From NCBI GenBank assembly GCA_011390515.1, contig JAABSJ010000043.1, positions 1 through 34,299 of the forward strand: a stretch of 34,299 nt of DNA. Reading direction: 5' to 3'. Below the pieces are notes generated by a model. That model had not been told where the DNA came from. It searched no databases and saw only the letters and a list, made by a program, of their open reading frames with translations. The position numbers and the translations under genes are program-made. How positions within the stretch are numbered: the first letter of the stretch is position 1; each line of letters starts with the position of its first letter. The DNA comes from Oscillatoria sp. Its GTDB lineage: Bacteria; Cyanobacteriota; Cyanobacteriia; Cyanobacteriales; Laspinemataceae. This document shows, piece by piece, positions 15,146-25,474 of this stretch.

Positions 15146-15775
15146 ATGAATGCTCCGGTAAGCGTAATGCAAACAACCCATCCACCCGAAACAACCACTC
15201 CGATAATTTTAGAGCATCTGCCCGAACCACCAGGGTTTTCCGGGCGGGGATGCCCCAGACGTGCGCGGTTGCAAATTGACTTGCTGCTGTTGGCGATCGA
15301 AGCCTTGGATCTGAACGCATCTCAATCAATTTTAGCCGTCGCCAAAGAAGAACAACTGCAAGATATCATTAAAAATCGGGTGTTCCTCTGGATGCTACGC
15401 AGCACGAATCCCCTGCGCCGTTATAGTCAACGTCGCCCCCTGAGTTTAGAGGAAGCTAAGGCATTGGTGGCGATCGCCTGTAAATTAGCGCGAAGAATGA
15501 CCGTCACCATTCGGCAGTTGCTCACGGACTATCAGCAATTGCAACAGAAACAAATTCCCCTGGAGCATCATTTGCGCTTATCGCATTACCTAGAGCGTTT
15601 CCGGGCGCATTTCCGGAGTCGGATGAATCCGCGCCGTGCAGGGGTGGCGATTTATAATACCAATGAAAAGTTAAATGACCTGGCAATGGAACTGCTGGGG
15701 GAATTACTGTTTTGTACGGGGACAGCAGGGATGCAACGGTTGTGGTTCAGTTTGTTTGATGGGGAGGTTGAATGA
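15146..15775 (+). CDS. DUF3038 family protein
   Basis: A 209-residue cyanobacterial protein of unknown function that I recognise as DUF3038 type. It is a soluble, Arg- and Leu-rich, mostly helical protein. Visible segments are RARLQIDLLLLAIEALDLNA (about 40-59), KNRVFLWMLRSTNPLRRYSQ and GELLFCTGTAGMQRLWFSLF near the end. The ATG at 15146 follows AAGGCG. Its stop overlaps the ATG of the next gene by four bases (ATGA), so the two proteins are translationally coupled and probably act together. Confidence 0.8.
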   Translation: MNAPVSVMQTTHPPETTTPIILEHLPEPPGFSGRGCPRRARLQIDLLLLAIEALDLNASQSILAVAKEEQLQDIIKNRVFLWMLRSTNPLRRYSQRRPLSLEEAKALVAIACKLARRMTVTIRQLLTDYQQLQQKQIPLEHHLRLSHYLERFRAHFRSRMNPRRAGVAIYNTNEKLNDLAMELLGELLFCTGTAGMQRLWFSLFDGEVE

Positions 15776-17226
15776 GTATTCAACGTCAATATAGTTTACC
15801 GACTTGCAAGCTGGTGTTAGAGGGGTTAACCGACGATAACCTCTCGGGCGATCGCCAGGATGGAGTCCGACCTCTGATGTCGATTTTGGTCAGTGCTGAG
15901 TGCTATTTACCCCCCCGTAAAGAGCCAATTGCTGGGGGACAGGAGTTTTTTCAAAGTTTAGTCAATGTCGTCAGTCACTACGCCCAAGAATTTTTGAGTG
16001 GGGTCAAGCGGTTCTCGTTCTATACCATCCCGGTGGAACCCCGGGATGGCGGACCCACCCCGGTACAGTTGCAAAAAATTAATCCTAATTTGCATCGCTT
16101 GATTGTCCAACCCCAGGAGTCTTACAACAGTGCTCCGATTGAGATTGATTTGAGCGCGGTGCAATTGTTTGACTTGGTGGAGGCGGTGGATCAATTCTGC
16201 GCGGATAGCCAGACGCTACCCCAGATCCACGGCAATTTACGCTCTCTGAGTCGCCAAGAAGCCAAGGTTCATGAACCTGTCGCCAAACGAGCCTTACCGG
16301 CAACGGTGGGACTGTCGAGTTTAGCTGTAGCAGCCCTCGCCTTTTTCTTGATGCCGATTCCGGAATATCAACGGCCCCTCGAACCCGTCCCGACGGAGAG
16401 TTTGGAGGAGTCGCGCCAGGGAACGGCAGCGATCGCCAGTGGCAATGGTCCAGGCAGTCGTCCGTCGGGTTCCCCCCCCTTCGGCACAACCCTGGTGAGC
16501 AATCGACAGATTACTGATGTCAGTGAATTGCAGCGTCTCGAACGAGAGGTTTATAACCAGATTGATCGCGCATGGAGAACCACTCCAACTTTTAGAGAGG
16601 CGTTAGTCTATCAAGTCGCTGCTGGGACGGATGGGGCGATTCTGGGATATAAACCGGAAAACCAAGCGGCACAGGATTATCAAGATGAAACCCCCCTGTT
16701 GGATTTGGTGTACATCCCCGTTGATGGGGGGACGGCAACGGCAGAAGAACTGGCTGTGTTTAGAGTGGTGTTTGAACCCCCAAACACACTCCAAGTGAGT
16801 CCTTGGTCAAGCGATCGCTCGGAAGGTGGCGATCGCTCCGAGGTCCCGGGAGTCACTCCCGTAGCAGAAGTCCCGCCGGTCCTGGAAGTCAGTCCCGTAG
16901 CAGATATTCAAGATCCGGTCATTCTGGAATCGTTACAACAGCAGGTTTACGAGACCATAGACCGAGCCTGGACCCAAAATCCCGACTTTGAACGAAACCT
17001 GATCTATCGGATTTGGGTGAATGCACAAGGGGCGATCGTGGACTACGAAGCAACGGATGCTCTGGCAAAAACGGCTCTGAATCAAACCCCCCTGAAGGAG
17101 TTACATCAACCCTCAGCCGATTATGTCCGCAACACCACCGGCAGCGATTCCTCTTTGGCTGAATTCCGAGTGGTTTTTACCTCCGGTGGCATTTTGCAGG
17201 TTAGCCCCTGGAAGGGTTTTCGATAG
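15772..17226 (+). CDS. DUF4335 family protein with membrane anchor and duplicated C-terminal domain
   Basis: A 484-residue protein whose first 160 residues (MSIQRQYSLPTCKLVLEGL onward) match the cyanobacterial DUF4335 type, usually found with DUF3038. A single hydrophobic stretch, ATVGLSSLAVAALAFFLMPI (about 180-200), probably anchors it in a membrane. The rest holds two related domains of about 95 residues, each beginning with a REVYNQIDRAW / QQVYETIDRAW segment and ending FRVVF...LQVSPW, at about 245-343 and 385-482. They are separated by a Ser/Pro/Val-rich linker. The ATG overlaps the preceding stop, so it is one operon. The biochemical role is unknown; the duplicated tail probably lies on the far side of the membrane (inference). 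Confidence 0.78.
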   Translation: MSIQRQYSLPTCKLVLEGLTDDNLSGDRQDGVRPLMSILVSAECYLPPRKEPIAGGQEFFQSLVNVVSHYAQEFLSGVKRFSFYTIPVEPRDGGPTPVQLQKINPNLHRLIVQPQESYNSAPIEIDLSAVQLFDLVEAVDQFCADSQTLPQIHGNLRSLSRQEAKVHEPVAKRALPATVGLSSLAVAALAFFLMPIPEYQRPLEPVPTESLEESRQGTAAIASGNGPGSRPSGSPPFGTTLVSNRQITDVSELQRLEREVYNQIDRAWRTTPTFREALVYQVAAGTDGAILGYKPENQAAQDYQDETPLLDLVYIPVDGGTATAEELAVFRVVFEPPNTLQVSPWSSDRSEGGDRSEVPGVTPVAEVPPVLEVSPVADIQDPVILESLQQQVYETIDRAWTQNPDFERNLIYRIWVNAQGAIVDYEATDALAKTALNQTPLKELHQPSADYVRNTTGSDSSLAEFRVVFTSGGILQVSPWKGFR

Positions 17227-17315
17227 TCGGGGTCCGGGGCAACTCCCGCCCCACCTCCTGACCCTTCCTTGATTCTCTCTCCCCGATAGGGCGCTTCAGT
17301 CCGCTCCTAACACCG

Positions 17316-17345
17316 TTACCTGAAAGGGTTCGATCCTTCTATAAA
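17316..17345 (+). promoter_or_regulatory. Candidate promoter of the 6S-like RNA
   Basis: TATAAA at 17340-17345 with a weak -35-like TTACCT at 17316-17321 (18-bp spacing) would start transcription near 17352, just before the structured region. Confidence 0.35.
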
Positions 17346-17351
17346 ATCGGG

Positions 17352-17553
17352 CATTTTACCCCGGGGTTGCCCTGAGTGTTCCAGTCACGGAGTCAGTCCG
17401 ATGGCCAACCGAAGCAGACAGGGATAGGACGACTGGCTGCTTCCTGAAGATAAAAGGGAACGCCAGCTTTTGATTTCAACCCAGACATCGGGGAAACAAC
17501 CCAGGGTTTAAGGTGGGTGGGGTCAGTCCTGACTCCGGCAAGGGGCAACTCCC
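17352..17553 (+). ncRNA. ssaA: Candidate 6S RNA (RNA polymerase-binding regulatory RNA)
   Basis: About 200 nt able to form a long rod. The outer stem pairs GGGGUUGCCCU (17363-17373) with AGGGGCAACUCCC (17541-17553), with one bulged G and one G-U pair. A second stem pairs CGGAGUCAG with CUGACUCCG perfectly (17388-17396 / 17529-17537). Inside is a hairpin GAAGCAG/CUGCUUC (17411-17417 / 17437-17443). The length matches cyanobacterial 6S RNA (about 185 nt). From memory, the 5' arm CUGAGUGUUC followed by GUCAGUCC resembles E. coli 6S RNA (CUGAGAUGUUCG...GCCAGUCC). 6S RNA mimics an open promoter and sequesters the housekeeping RNA polymerase. The identity is inferred from structure and remembered sequence, and the ends are approximate. 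The 457-bp gap around it contains no gene. Confidence 0.5.
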
Positions 17554-17683
17554 AATTGCCAAGGGAGGGCGATCGCTGCTAAATGTAATCTGTTAGCTGG
17601 CAATAGTCAGTTGCTATCCACTCCATCGCCTTCAATTCTCACGAGTCCCCCCTTAACCACCTATCACTGAGCGCTCACGCAAC

Positions 17684-18691
17684 ATGAAAGTCGTATTCTT
17701 CGGTACTCCCGATTTTGCTGTTCCCACATTGCAAATTCTGTTAGCCACTCCCGAGGTTGACGTATTAGCTGTGGTCACTCAGCCCGATAGACGTCGCAGT
17801 CGCGGCAGCCAATTGGACCCTTCCCCGGTCAAAAGTTTAGCCTTAGCTCATAATCTCCCGGTCTGGCAGCCCCAACGAGTCAAAAAAGACGCTGATACTC
17901 TGGCGTTTCTCAGACAGACTCAGGCGGATTTATTCGTGGTGGTGGCTTATGGACAGATTTTATCTCAGGAAATTCTGGATATGCCCACCCTGGGCTGTGT
18001 AAATGTTCATGCCTCGCTCTTGCCTAAATACCGAGGGGCTGCACCGATTCAATGGTCTCTGTACAATGGGGACGCGGAAACTGGAGTCACAACTATGCAA
18101 ATGGAGGCCGGTTTGGACACCGGACCGATATTACGCAAGGCTTCTGTGCCGATTGAACTGTTAGACAATGCGGATCACGTGGCTCATACGCTTTCTACGG
18201 TAGGGGCGGAGTTGTTGCTGAAAACGGTGGTGAAGTTAGGCCGTCAGCAAATTCAACCTATCCCCCAAAATGATGCGGACTCGACCTATGCGCCGTTAAT
18301 TCAAAAGGAGGATTATCTGCTGGATTGGTCCCGCAGTGCAGTCGCCCTCCATAACCAAATTCGTGGCTTTTTTCCCAACTGCCTAGCTCAGTTTCGCGGT
18401 CAGGACCTGAAAATTATGGCCACTGCACCTGTGGGCGATCGCTACTGGGAACAGCTTCCCCCGTCGTTTAGCGTGCTCGAACATAATTGGCCTGCCCTCT
18501 ATCCGGGAGAGGGCAAACCCGGTGAAATTGTCAGTATTGCCAAACATATCGGGCCGATTGTTCAAACCGGCGACGGTTTTTTACTGTTACAACAAGTCCA
18601 GCTTTCGGGTAAACGCGCTCAATCAGGTTGGGATTTTGCCAATGGGATGCATCTACTCATGGGCGAAATGTTAGGTAATGGGAATGCCTAA
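17684..18691 (+). CDS. fmt: Methionyl-tRNA formyltransferase
   Basis: Formylates initiator Met-tRNA using 10-formyl-THF, for translation initiation. The 335 residues begin [17 protein letters not shown], the standard start. The catalytic region is intact: [20 protein letters not shown] (near residue 107), with Asn, His and the SLLPxYRG loop, and [11 protein letters not shown] with the catalytic Asp near residue 148. The C-terminal tRNA-binding OB-like domain follows from about residue 210 ([14 protein letters not shown]). The length slightly exceeds the bacterial norm of about 315. It is convergent with the next gene, with only 25 bp between stops. Confidence 0.96.
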   Translation: MKVVFFGTPDFAVPTLQILLATPEVDVLAVVTQPDRRRSRGSQLDPSPVKSLALAHNLPVWQPQRVKKDADTLAFLRQTQADLFVVVAYGQILSQEILDMPTLGCVNVHASLLPKYRGAAPIQWSLYNGDAETGVTTMQMEAGLDTGPILRKASVPIELLDNADHVAHTLSTVGAELLLKTVVKLGRQQIQPIPQNDADSTYAPLIQKEDYLLDWSRSAVALHNQIRGFFPNCLAQFRGQDLKIMATAPVGDRYWEQLPPSFSVLEHNWPALYPGEGKPGEIVSIAKHIGPIVQTGDGFLLLQQVQLSGKRAQSGWDFANGMHLLMGEMLGNGNA

Positions 18692-18716
18692 GTGCCGATA
18701 GAAACGCGATCGCTTC

Positions 18717-19109
18717 CTACTTAGGCATCGATCGCGTCTCTTCAGATTCGGATTCGGTTAAGGGTTCAAAAAAGCGGCATCCCGCACAGGGTCCTTCTGG
18801 ATTGACGGCACAGCGAATCAGTTCGGATTGAGCGTTGAAGCGGCAACTGGCCTCTCCAATCACCCAACGACCCTCTACAAGGCTTTTTTCAATCGGTCGC
18901 TGCGCTGACTGCACGTACAGGGCAATATTTTGCAAGCGATACCGACCGGATTTCAGTTGATATCGATGGCGGCGTTCTAGAACGGCATAAGTTTTTCCTT
19001 CAAGATCCAGATAGTGACCCGGTTGCGGATTCCAATCTAAATGCACTTTCCCCAAGGATTTCGAGGGTTTGGTTAATATCACCTCTGTGGGTAAAGAATC
19101 TGGTTCCAT
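18717..19109 (-). CDS. DUF6464-like cyanobacterial protein
   Basis: A 130-residue soluble protein. The central RRHRYQLKSGRYRLQNIALYVQ and the C-terminal cysteine cluster (Cys-x7-8-Cys-type: GEASCRF..., IRCAVNPEGPCAGCRFFEP) resemble what I recall as DUF6464 proteins of cyanobacteria. Four Cys (SCRF, IRCA, GPCA, AGCR) could bind a metal. The ATG is preceded by AGAGG seven bases upstream. The family function is unknown. It overlaps nothing and converges on fmt. Confidence 0.65.
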   Translation of the reverse strand: MEPDSLPTEVILTKPSKSLGKVHLDWNPQPGHYLDLEGKTYAVLERRHRYQLKSGRYRLQNIALYVQSAQRPIEKSLVEGRWVIGEASCRFNAQSELIRCAVNPEGPCAGCRFFEPLTESESEETRSMPK

Positions 19110-19230
19110 GATTCCTCTGTGATGTTCTTTACATTTTTACGTTACCTTACACCAACTCTGGATGCCGAGACTCCTCCAGATCCCTTTAGCTTTGATTCTT
19201 CTGAGACGGAATCCGGTTGTGATAGGTCTA

Positions 19231-19288
19231 TAAAAACCCGCACACTGAAGGGTGGGGCACTCGCGGACGAAGCCAGCGGGCGCGGGCT
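19231..19288. repeat. Dispersed repeat with dyads, copy 3
   Basis: AAACCCGCACAC-TGAAGGGTGGGGC followed by GACGAAGCCAGCGGGCGCGGGCT matches the repeats downstream of both cupin genes. Similarity continues into the ACCGGATTT that follows at about 19313. The rest of the 410-bp gap 19110-19519 shows no gene. Confidence 0.7.
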
Positions 19289-19519
19289 AATCCAGAATAC
19301 CGACTTGAGATAACCGGATTTAGTATGAGACTCCCCTGGCCGATCTCCGCTGATCTCCCCGGTTCCGAACGCCCTCTTTTCAGGTTAACCCCTGTCAGGC
19401 GGGCTTGCTCTGGTGCGCTTCCACCCCGAATCGGCTATGGGTTTTTCTAAATTGCCCCTTTTTCTGGATTTTCACGAACCTGTTCACCCCCCCCTCAAAT
19501 TAAATGCTCAACAGCTTAC

Positions 19520-22500
19520 TCATTTCCGAGGGCGATCGCTCGGGTTTTTTTCCTCGATTTCACCGGGCGATCGCGGCGTAATCGGTAAACTGATGATAAA
19601 CTCTGTCCCCTCTCCCGGAGTAGAAATACAGCGCAGTTTTCCCCCATGTTTTTCCACCACAATGGAATAAGCAATTGAAAGTCCTAAACCCGTCCCTTTG
19701 CCGACGGGTTTCGTTGTAAAAAACGGGTCAAAAATTTTCAATCGCACCTGTTCACTGATCCCCGGACCATTATCCGCAATCAGAACCTGAACCCAATCGC
19801 GATCGCTGACTTCGGTACGCAGGATAATCCTCGGTAAGCGGGTTTTCCCTGGGTGTAAATCCGATCGCATGACATCGGCAGATGTTACCGAAAAGCTAGA
19901 ATAAGCGTGAGATTCCTCGTGACTTTCCTCGCCGAATCCGTCAAAACCATCCATTGCATCGATCGCATTATTTAAAATATTCATCACCACTTGATTCAGT
20001 TGAGAGGCATAACAAGTAATTTTCGGCAGGTTGCCATATTCCTTGATCACCTCAATTGCGGGATGCCCATTTTTACCCGTTAGACGAGACTGCAAAATTA
20101 ACAGAGTAGAATCAATTCCTTCATGAAGATCCACCTCTTTCATCGCTGATTCATCTAGGCGGGAGAAATTTCGCAATCCCAGAACAATCTGGCGAATGCG
20201 ATCGGCCCCGGTTTTCATAGAAGAGAGCAACCGGGGTAAATCTTCCATTAAAAACTCCAGATCCATGTCCTTGATGGCTGCTTGAATTTCCGGTTTTGAA
20301 TCAGGATATTGTTGCTGATAAAGACAGACTAAGTTAAACAAATCATCCAGATACTCTCCGGCATGATTCAGATTGCCATAGATAAAACTCACCGGGTTAT
20401 TAATTTCATGAGCAATTCCCGCCACCATTTGGCCGAGACTGGACATTTTTTCGGTTTGAATCAGTTGAGCTTGGGTCTGTTTGAGGGTTTCTAGGGTTTG
20501 CGACAAGTGGAGATTTTTTTCATTTAAGGCATCATTGGCTTGATTTAAAGCCTGAGTACGCTCTTGGACTTTGGCTTCCAGGTTGGCATAAAGCAGGGCA
20601 TTTTCTAAGGCGATCGCCGATTGGGAGGAGAGAATTTTCAAAATCTCTAGGCGGTCCCGGGTAAAGGCTCCCCGGGTTAAATTATTTTCTAAATACAGAA
20701 TGCCTAAAGTTTTCCCGCCATTCACAATCGGGGTACATAACAAAGACTTTAACTGATGAGCCACTACATAAGGCTCTTTTGTAAATGCGCCTTCACAAGC
20801 GGCATCACTTAAGACTAAATTAGACCCGGTTCGCGCCACATATTTGACGATCGCCACGGGTAAATCGGAGCAAGTTTCGAGATCAAGGGATTGCTCCACA
20901 GTCACTGCCTCAGCATCAGTAGAAGCGGAGGCAGATATCAACAGTTTGCCGTCCACATCTAAAATTAAAAAGGCTTTTTCGGCACCGGCATTTTCGATCG
21001 CCGTTTTCATCAGGGTCGCCAGCAATTTATCCAGGACAATTTCACTGGCGATCGCTTGTGAGGCTTTCAAGACGGTGGTCAAATCTAGGTGATCGCTACT
21101 CTCCCGAGAGCTTGAAACTCCCCCTTGGCTTGGTTTCTGTCCGTTGGTGGGATGAAATTGCTCCCTCGCGACGGGCAACAAGTGGGAATAGGTAGACTCC
21201 AACTGCTGCACTTTAGCGGTTGCTCCCCATTTTTTATACCCCTCCCGCGCTTCCTGCATATAGGCTTTAGCCGGGGTGAGTTTTCCTAATCCTAAATAAA
21301 ATTTAGCCGCCAATTCGTTGGCGAGGGCAGCTTCTTGCACATACTCCTGTTCTGTAGCGAGTTGAATAGCGCGATCGTACCCGTCCATCGCCTGCAATTT
21401 GTGACCGAGAATGCGGTCCCGTTCGGCCTGAACGAGATCACATTTATGCAAATAATTCATGGGGGCATGATCGGCCCATTTTTTCAGAATTTTTTGGTTC
21501 GTCGTGACTGTTTTGAGGAGAATTTTGCGGTTTTGCTCTTCGGCGCGATCGCACAGGGCCATGCGAGTGAGGGAATCATACCAATAAAACAGTCCGACAA
21601 CCGGCAAGGCGATCGCCCCATCTAAATAGTTCTGAGCTTGTTCGGCATTCACCAGGGCTTCACTGTAATTTTCAAACCAATAACACAGCATTAATTGATT
21701 CACAAAATAATCGTGTAGTCTGTTGCGATCATTGGCTGTAATCATTAAGGGAACCGCTTGCCCCCGATTATAGGCTTCTCCCACTAACTCACCGGGATTT
21801 TCACTTCGTCCCAACAAATTGAGTACCGCTTGCCGATACATTTCATTCCATTGCACCACGGTCATCTGTTGCCATTGGGTTAGGGAATGGCTTAAGGATG
21901 CCATTTCCCGTTCTACTTCATTGAGTTCTGTTCCGATAAAGTATAAGTTTTGACAACGGTTTTTGGCCGCATAAGACGCCCATTCTAAATCTCCATTTTC
22001 AATCCCGCTTTGTTCGGCTTTCCGTAACGGAATCAAGGTTTCCTTCAGATGCACGCTCCAAGGGTTGATGAGCCCTTCTACCATTGTTAAAATTTTGGCA
22101 TTGGCTTGACCTGCACCGAACTGAGATAACAGATTTAAGGCTAATTGTCCAAATTTATAGCCGAGTTCAATTTCACAAAATACGCCGGATAAAATCACGC
22201 CATAGGTGGCATAAGCAAAGGCGGACCAGGGTGAATTTCCATATTGAATCGATAGGTTCACCTGTTCAAATACAATCAGAGGCAGTAAGGAAGGGGCGGC
22301 TTGATAGGCGGAGGATACCAAACTAGAGAGAATTCTCATAGCGGCGAGTTTCTCGGGTTCCATCATGACCGGCAATGCCAGTAAGTCTGTCGGGTCTTTG
22401 TCCCCCATTGCCGTTTGGTTTTTTTTCCGTTGCCGTTGGATATCGGCCCGGGTTGGATTATTGATTAAATCAATCCCGAGTTGTTTAGCAATGTTTACGC

Positions 22501-25108
22501 CAATTTGTAAGGCTTCCAGGGGTTGAGCCTGGGCCATGCAAGATTGAATTTTGAACTCATAAATTTTGACGGCATCAAGCAGGGTTTTACTGGCCTCTAT
22601 GACCGGATTGGCTAATGCCGTCATTTGCGGGAAATCCCCACATAAATAAGCGGATTCTGTGGCTTCTTGATAGAGGGTTAAGGTTAAGTCATAGTGGGTT
22701 TGCCATCGGTCATCACCTAAGCGTTGAATGCCTTGATTCAGATAGTTGAGAGCCGTTTTGTAGGCTGCCGATCGCTTGGCTTTTTGTCCGGCGCTGAGGT
22801 TTAATTGAGCAATTTTTACTTGTTCCCCGGGAGAATCACTCGGTGAGATGCCTTTATTGAGTTGATTGACGATCTCAAACAGGATCTCATCCCGGCGATC
22901 GCTGGGAGTCTGGTTGAGCCAGTATTGTCCGATGCTCAAATGCACCGCAGACTTGGCGACATCGGAAATCAGAGAGTAAACAGCCGCATGAATGCGATCG
23001 TGTACAAATTTGTAGTGCGCGATTAGGCTATCGAGATTGGTTTCTTCATGATTGCCAGCTTTCCACTCGGCGATCGCCACGGACCAATCCGCACTCTCCG
23101 TTGCCGGTAACACAAACCCTTGGGTGACTCCTGCACGCAGATTCGCCGCTGTTTCTTTCACGGACTGCTGGGAAATAGCCGCCAAAGTTTGCAGCTCGAA
23201 GCGTTTACCAATACAAGCTGCCAGCTTGAGTACGGATTGCTCTCGTTCCCCCAGCTTAAGGATTTTTGCCGCCAGCAGTTGCACGACATTATCCGTAATA
23301 GATCGCCGTTTAATTTTCTCAATCGACCACTGCCATGCCAAACTTTTATTATCAAATTCAATTAAGCCATCCTCATATAGACCCGTTAAAAACTCCTGAA
23401 TAAAAAAGGGATTCCCTCCGGTTTTATCTACCACCAATCCCGCCAAGGGTCCGGCTTGTCGTAAGGAACATTGAAAGGTATCGGCCAATAGCTGATTGAT
23501 ACTAACTAATTTTAATGGCTCTAATTCCAGGTGATTGACAATTCCTCCGTTTTGCTCAATTTGGGCCAGCGGGTCTAAAACCGGGGGATCGGTCTCTTTG
23601 AAGGGAACTGGAGATTCTATCTCGCGATAGGATAAAATTAAAAATAGTCCCGGATCTGCCACAGTCATCAGCCGTTCAATCAGGCGCAAAGACCCGGCAT
23701 CCGCCCACTGAATATCGTCTAAAAATAGGGTCAGGGGATGGTGAGGATGGGCGAAAACTTTGATGAAATTTTGAAAGGTCAGATGAAAGCGATTTTCGGC
23801 TTCGGCTGGCGGTAAACTGTTGATGGGCGGTTGCTTGCCCAAAATTAGCTCCATTTCGGGAATCACTTCAACAATCACCTGTCCATTGTTTCCAAGTGCT
23901 ATCCTCAGTTGCTCTTGCCAGCGGTTGAGGCGATCGTCCGTTTCCATGAGCAGGTTAGCCACTAATTCCTCAAAGGCTTTAATCCACCCCAAATAGGGAA
24001 TATCCTGCTGATTTTTGTCAAATTTTCCGGAAATAAAATAGCCATTTTTTTGGGTGATGGGGGATTCAAGTTGCTGCACCAATGCGGTTTTACCGATGCC
24101 GCTTTCCCCGATGACTATCATCACTTCTCGTTGGGAATTTACGGTGCGCTCAAATGCGGCACATAATGTTTTAATTTGAGCTTGCCTTCCATAAAATTTA
24201 GGAGAAATACTAAATTTTCGGCATATATCATTTTCGCCTAAGATAAAATCTTCGATTTCTCCGGTAGCTTCTAATTGCATCAAGCAGACGACTAAATCCG
24301 CTTGGAGTCCCCAGGCACTTTGATAGCGGTCTTCTGCGGTTTTAGAAAGCAATTTCATCACGAGGTCGGAAATGACTTTCGGAATGGAGGGATCAATTTG
24401 ATGCGGGGGAATTGGCTGTTTTGCCAGATGGGAATGGACCAGTTCCATCGGGTCGGGACTGGTAAAGGGGAGTTGGTTGAGCAGGAGTTCGTAGAGGGTG
24501 ACTCCTAGGGAATAAAAGTCGGTCCGATAATCCAGGGTGCGGTTCATCCTGCCGGTTTGTTCCGGGGACATATAGGCGAGTGTCCCTTCTAAAAGGTGGG
24601 GATTTTTTAAGGGGGGATTTTCTTGGGAAACAATGGTGGCAATGCTAAATCCAATCAGCTTGACTTCCTCGGTTTCGGGGTTGAAGAGGATATGCTCTGG
24701 ATTGATATCTTTATGGATGATGTTGGCACTATGTATGGAACTCAGGGCTTCGGAAATTTGAATGGCGAGGGTTAAAAATTCGGCCTGAGTCAAGGCGCGA
24801 TTTTTGATGAATTGTTTTAAGGATTGTCCACCAAAGTCTTCTAAGATTAAGGCGATCGCCTGGTTATACTTTTGCAGGCCATAAGTCTGGACTACTCCGT
24901 CTAAATTGAGCCGATAAATTTCATACTCTTGCTTATATCGGCTGAAATCTCCTGCACTGGATCCCTCGGACTGCAAGATTTTGACGATCGCCGGTAAGTT
25001 ATCTCGCGATCGAATGGTCCGATAGACGATTGACCGAGCGTTTTCGCTCAGTTTGTCAATGATTCTAAAACCGTTGAGGGCTGGGGTCAGTATTTTGCTT
25101 TCTATCAT
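19520..25108 (-). CDS. Giant kinase-like / ATPase / GAF / sensor histidine kinase protein
   Basis: A 1862-residue multidomain signalling protein. In order: a Ser/Thr kinase-like domain (about 10-270); a large AAA-type ATPase module with Walker A GESGIGKT (334-341); a long TPR-like helical region (about 700-1310); a GAF domain (about 1345-1505); a HisKA helix with phospho-acceptor His1567 in [10 protein letters not shown]; and a HATPase_c domain (about 1665-1850) with [24 protein letters not shown] and GTGLGLS. The histidine-kinase half looks intact, with an insert of about 35 residues between the N and G1 boxes. The kinase-like half keeps Lys43 (AIVKIL) and Asp134 (HKDINP), but the metal-binding Asn is His139 and DFG is GFS (153-155), so it is probably a pseudokinase. 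The ATG at 25108 was preferred to an in-frame TTG at 25174. No response regulator is adjacent. No membrane helix is obvious, so it is probably cytoplasmic. Confidence 0.9.
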   Translation of the reverse strand: MIESKILTPALNGFRIIDKLSENARSIVYRTIRSRDNLPAIVKILQSEGSSAGDFSRYKQEYEIYRLNLDGVVQTYGLQKYNQAIALILEDFGGQSLKQFIKNRALTQAEFLTLAIQISEALSSIHSANIIHKDINPEHILFNPETEEVKLIGFSIATIVSQENPPLKNPHLLEGTLAYMSPEQTGRMNRTLDYRTDFYSLGVTLYELLLNQLPFTSPDPMELVHSHLAKQPIPPHQIDPSIPKVISDLVMKLLSKTAEDRYQSAWGLQADLVVCLMQLEATGEIEDFILGENDICRKFSISPKFYGRQAQIKTLCAAFERTVNSQREVMIVIGESGIGKTALVQQLESPITQKNGYFISGKFDKNQQDIPYLGWIKAFEELVANLLMETDDRLNRWQEQLRIALGNNGQVIVEVIPEMELILGKQPPINSLPPAEAENRFHLTFQNFIKVFAHPHHPLTLFLDDIQWADAGSLRLIERLMTVADPGLFLILSYREIESPVPFKETDPPVLDPLAQIEQNGGIVNHLELEPLKLVSINQLLADTFQCSLRQAGPLAGLVVDKTGGNPFFIQEFLTGLYEDGLIEFDNKSLAWQWSIEKIKRRSITDNVVQLLAAKILKLGEREQSVLKLAACIGKRFELQTLAAISQQSVKETAANLRAGVTQGFVLPATESADWSVAIAEWKAGNHEETNLDSLIAHYKFVHDRIHAAVYSLISDVAKSAVHLSIGQYWLNQTPSDRRDEILFEIVNQLNKGISPSDSPGEQVKIAQLNLSAGQKAKRSAAYKTALNYLNQGIQRLGDDRWQTHYDLTLTLYQEATESAYLCGDFPQMTALANPVIEASKTLLDAVKIYEFKIQSCMAQAQPLEALQIGVNIAKQLGIDLINNPTRADIQRQRKKNQTAMGDKDPTDLLALPVMMEPEKLAAMRILSSLVSSAYQAAPSLLPLIVFEQVNLSIQYGNSPWSAFAYATYGVILSGVFCEIELGYKFGQLALNLLSQFGAGQANAKILTMVEGLINPWSVHLKETLIPLRKAEQSGIENGDLEWASYAAKNRCQNLYFIGTELNEVEREMASLSHSLTQWQQMTVVQWNEMYRQAVLNLLGRSENPGELVGEAYNRGQAVPLMITANDRNRLHDYFVNQLMLCYWFENYSEALVNAEQAQNYLDGAIALPVVGLFYWYDSLTRMALCDRAEEQNRKILLKTVTTNQKILKKWADHAPMNYLHKCDLVQAERDRILGHKLQAMDGYDRAIQLATEQEYVQEAALANELAAKFYLGLGKLTPAKAYMQEAREGYKKWGATAKVQQLESTYSHLLPVAREQFHPTNGQKPSQGGVSSSRESSDHLDLTTVLKASQAIASEIVLDKLLATLMKTAIENAGAEKAFLILDVDGKLLISASASTDAEAVTVEQSLDLETCSDLPVAIVKYVARTGSNLVLSDAACEGAFTKEPYVVAHQLKSLLCTPIVNGGKTLGILYLENNLTRGAFTRDRLEILKILSSQSAIALENALLYANLEAKVQERTQALNQANDALNEKNLHLSQTLETLKQTQAQLIQTEKMSSLGQMVAGIAHEINNPVSFIYGNLNHAGEYLDDLFNLVCLYQQQYPDSKPEIQAAIKDMDLEFLMEDLPRLLSSMKTGADRIRQIVLGLRNFSRLDESAMKEVDLHEGIDSTLLILQSRLTGKNGHPAIEVIKEYGNLPKITCYASQLNQVVMNILNNAIDAMDGFDGFGEESHEESHAYSSFSVTSADVMRSDLHPGKTRLPRIILRTEVSDRDWVQVLIADNGPGISEQVRLKIFDPFFTTKPVGKGTGLGLSIAYSIVVEKHGGKLRCISTPGEGTEFIISLPITPRSPGEIEEKNPSDRPRK

Positions 25109-25330
25109 AGGTCCAGTGGGTGGGTTGGTCCAGTCAGAATAGGGAAAATTTAAAATACCCCCAGAACGGTTCAAATCAGTCTTCTCGGGGTGGATTCAAA
25201 CGGGTTTTAGGGTGGCGATCGCCCTTCGCAAGCACGGTGGGTTAAGAACCCTGCTTGCTTTTATTTTCTCAGTTTAACTTAAGCCTTTGTACTTGTCTGT
25301 AAAAAAAATCAGGAAATCTCCACGATATCT

Positions 25331-25372
25331 AGGGCAACCGATCCGGGAATCCGTTCCCCCATCGGTTGCCCT
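25331..25372. promoter_or_regulatory. 12-bp dyad in a divergent intergenic region
   Basis: AGGGCAACCGAT and ATCGGTTGCCCT form a perfect 12-bp stem around an 18-base loop, with CACGA/TCGTG outside also complementary. It lies between the divergent giant kinase gene and the small membrane-protein gene, about 220 and 100 bp from their starts. No T run follows, so an operator or RNA leader hairpin is as likely as a terminator. Nothing else is evident in the 366-bp gap. Confidence 0.35.
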
Positions 25373-25474
25373 CGTGATTTATGCTTATTCTCTCACTAGA
25401 TCAGCCCAGGTTAATCTTTGATTTGCCTCTATTTATTTTAAAATTAAGAGATAAGTTAACGGCCTTTTTCCATA

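Noticed and set aside
19110-19519. Possible extra gene in the gap between the DUF6464-like gene and the giant kinase
   Set aside because: Short open frames of 64 and 85 codons on the plus strand overlap a dispersed repeat or the kinase 3' end antisense; no protein features.
25109-25174. Upstream TTG start for the giant kinase
   Set aside because: The ATG at 25108 gives a start close to the kinase-like domain, as in related proteins; the extension is low in similarity to anything.
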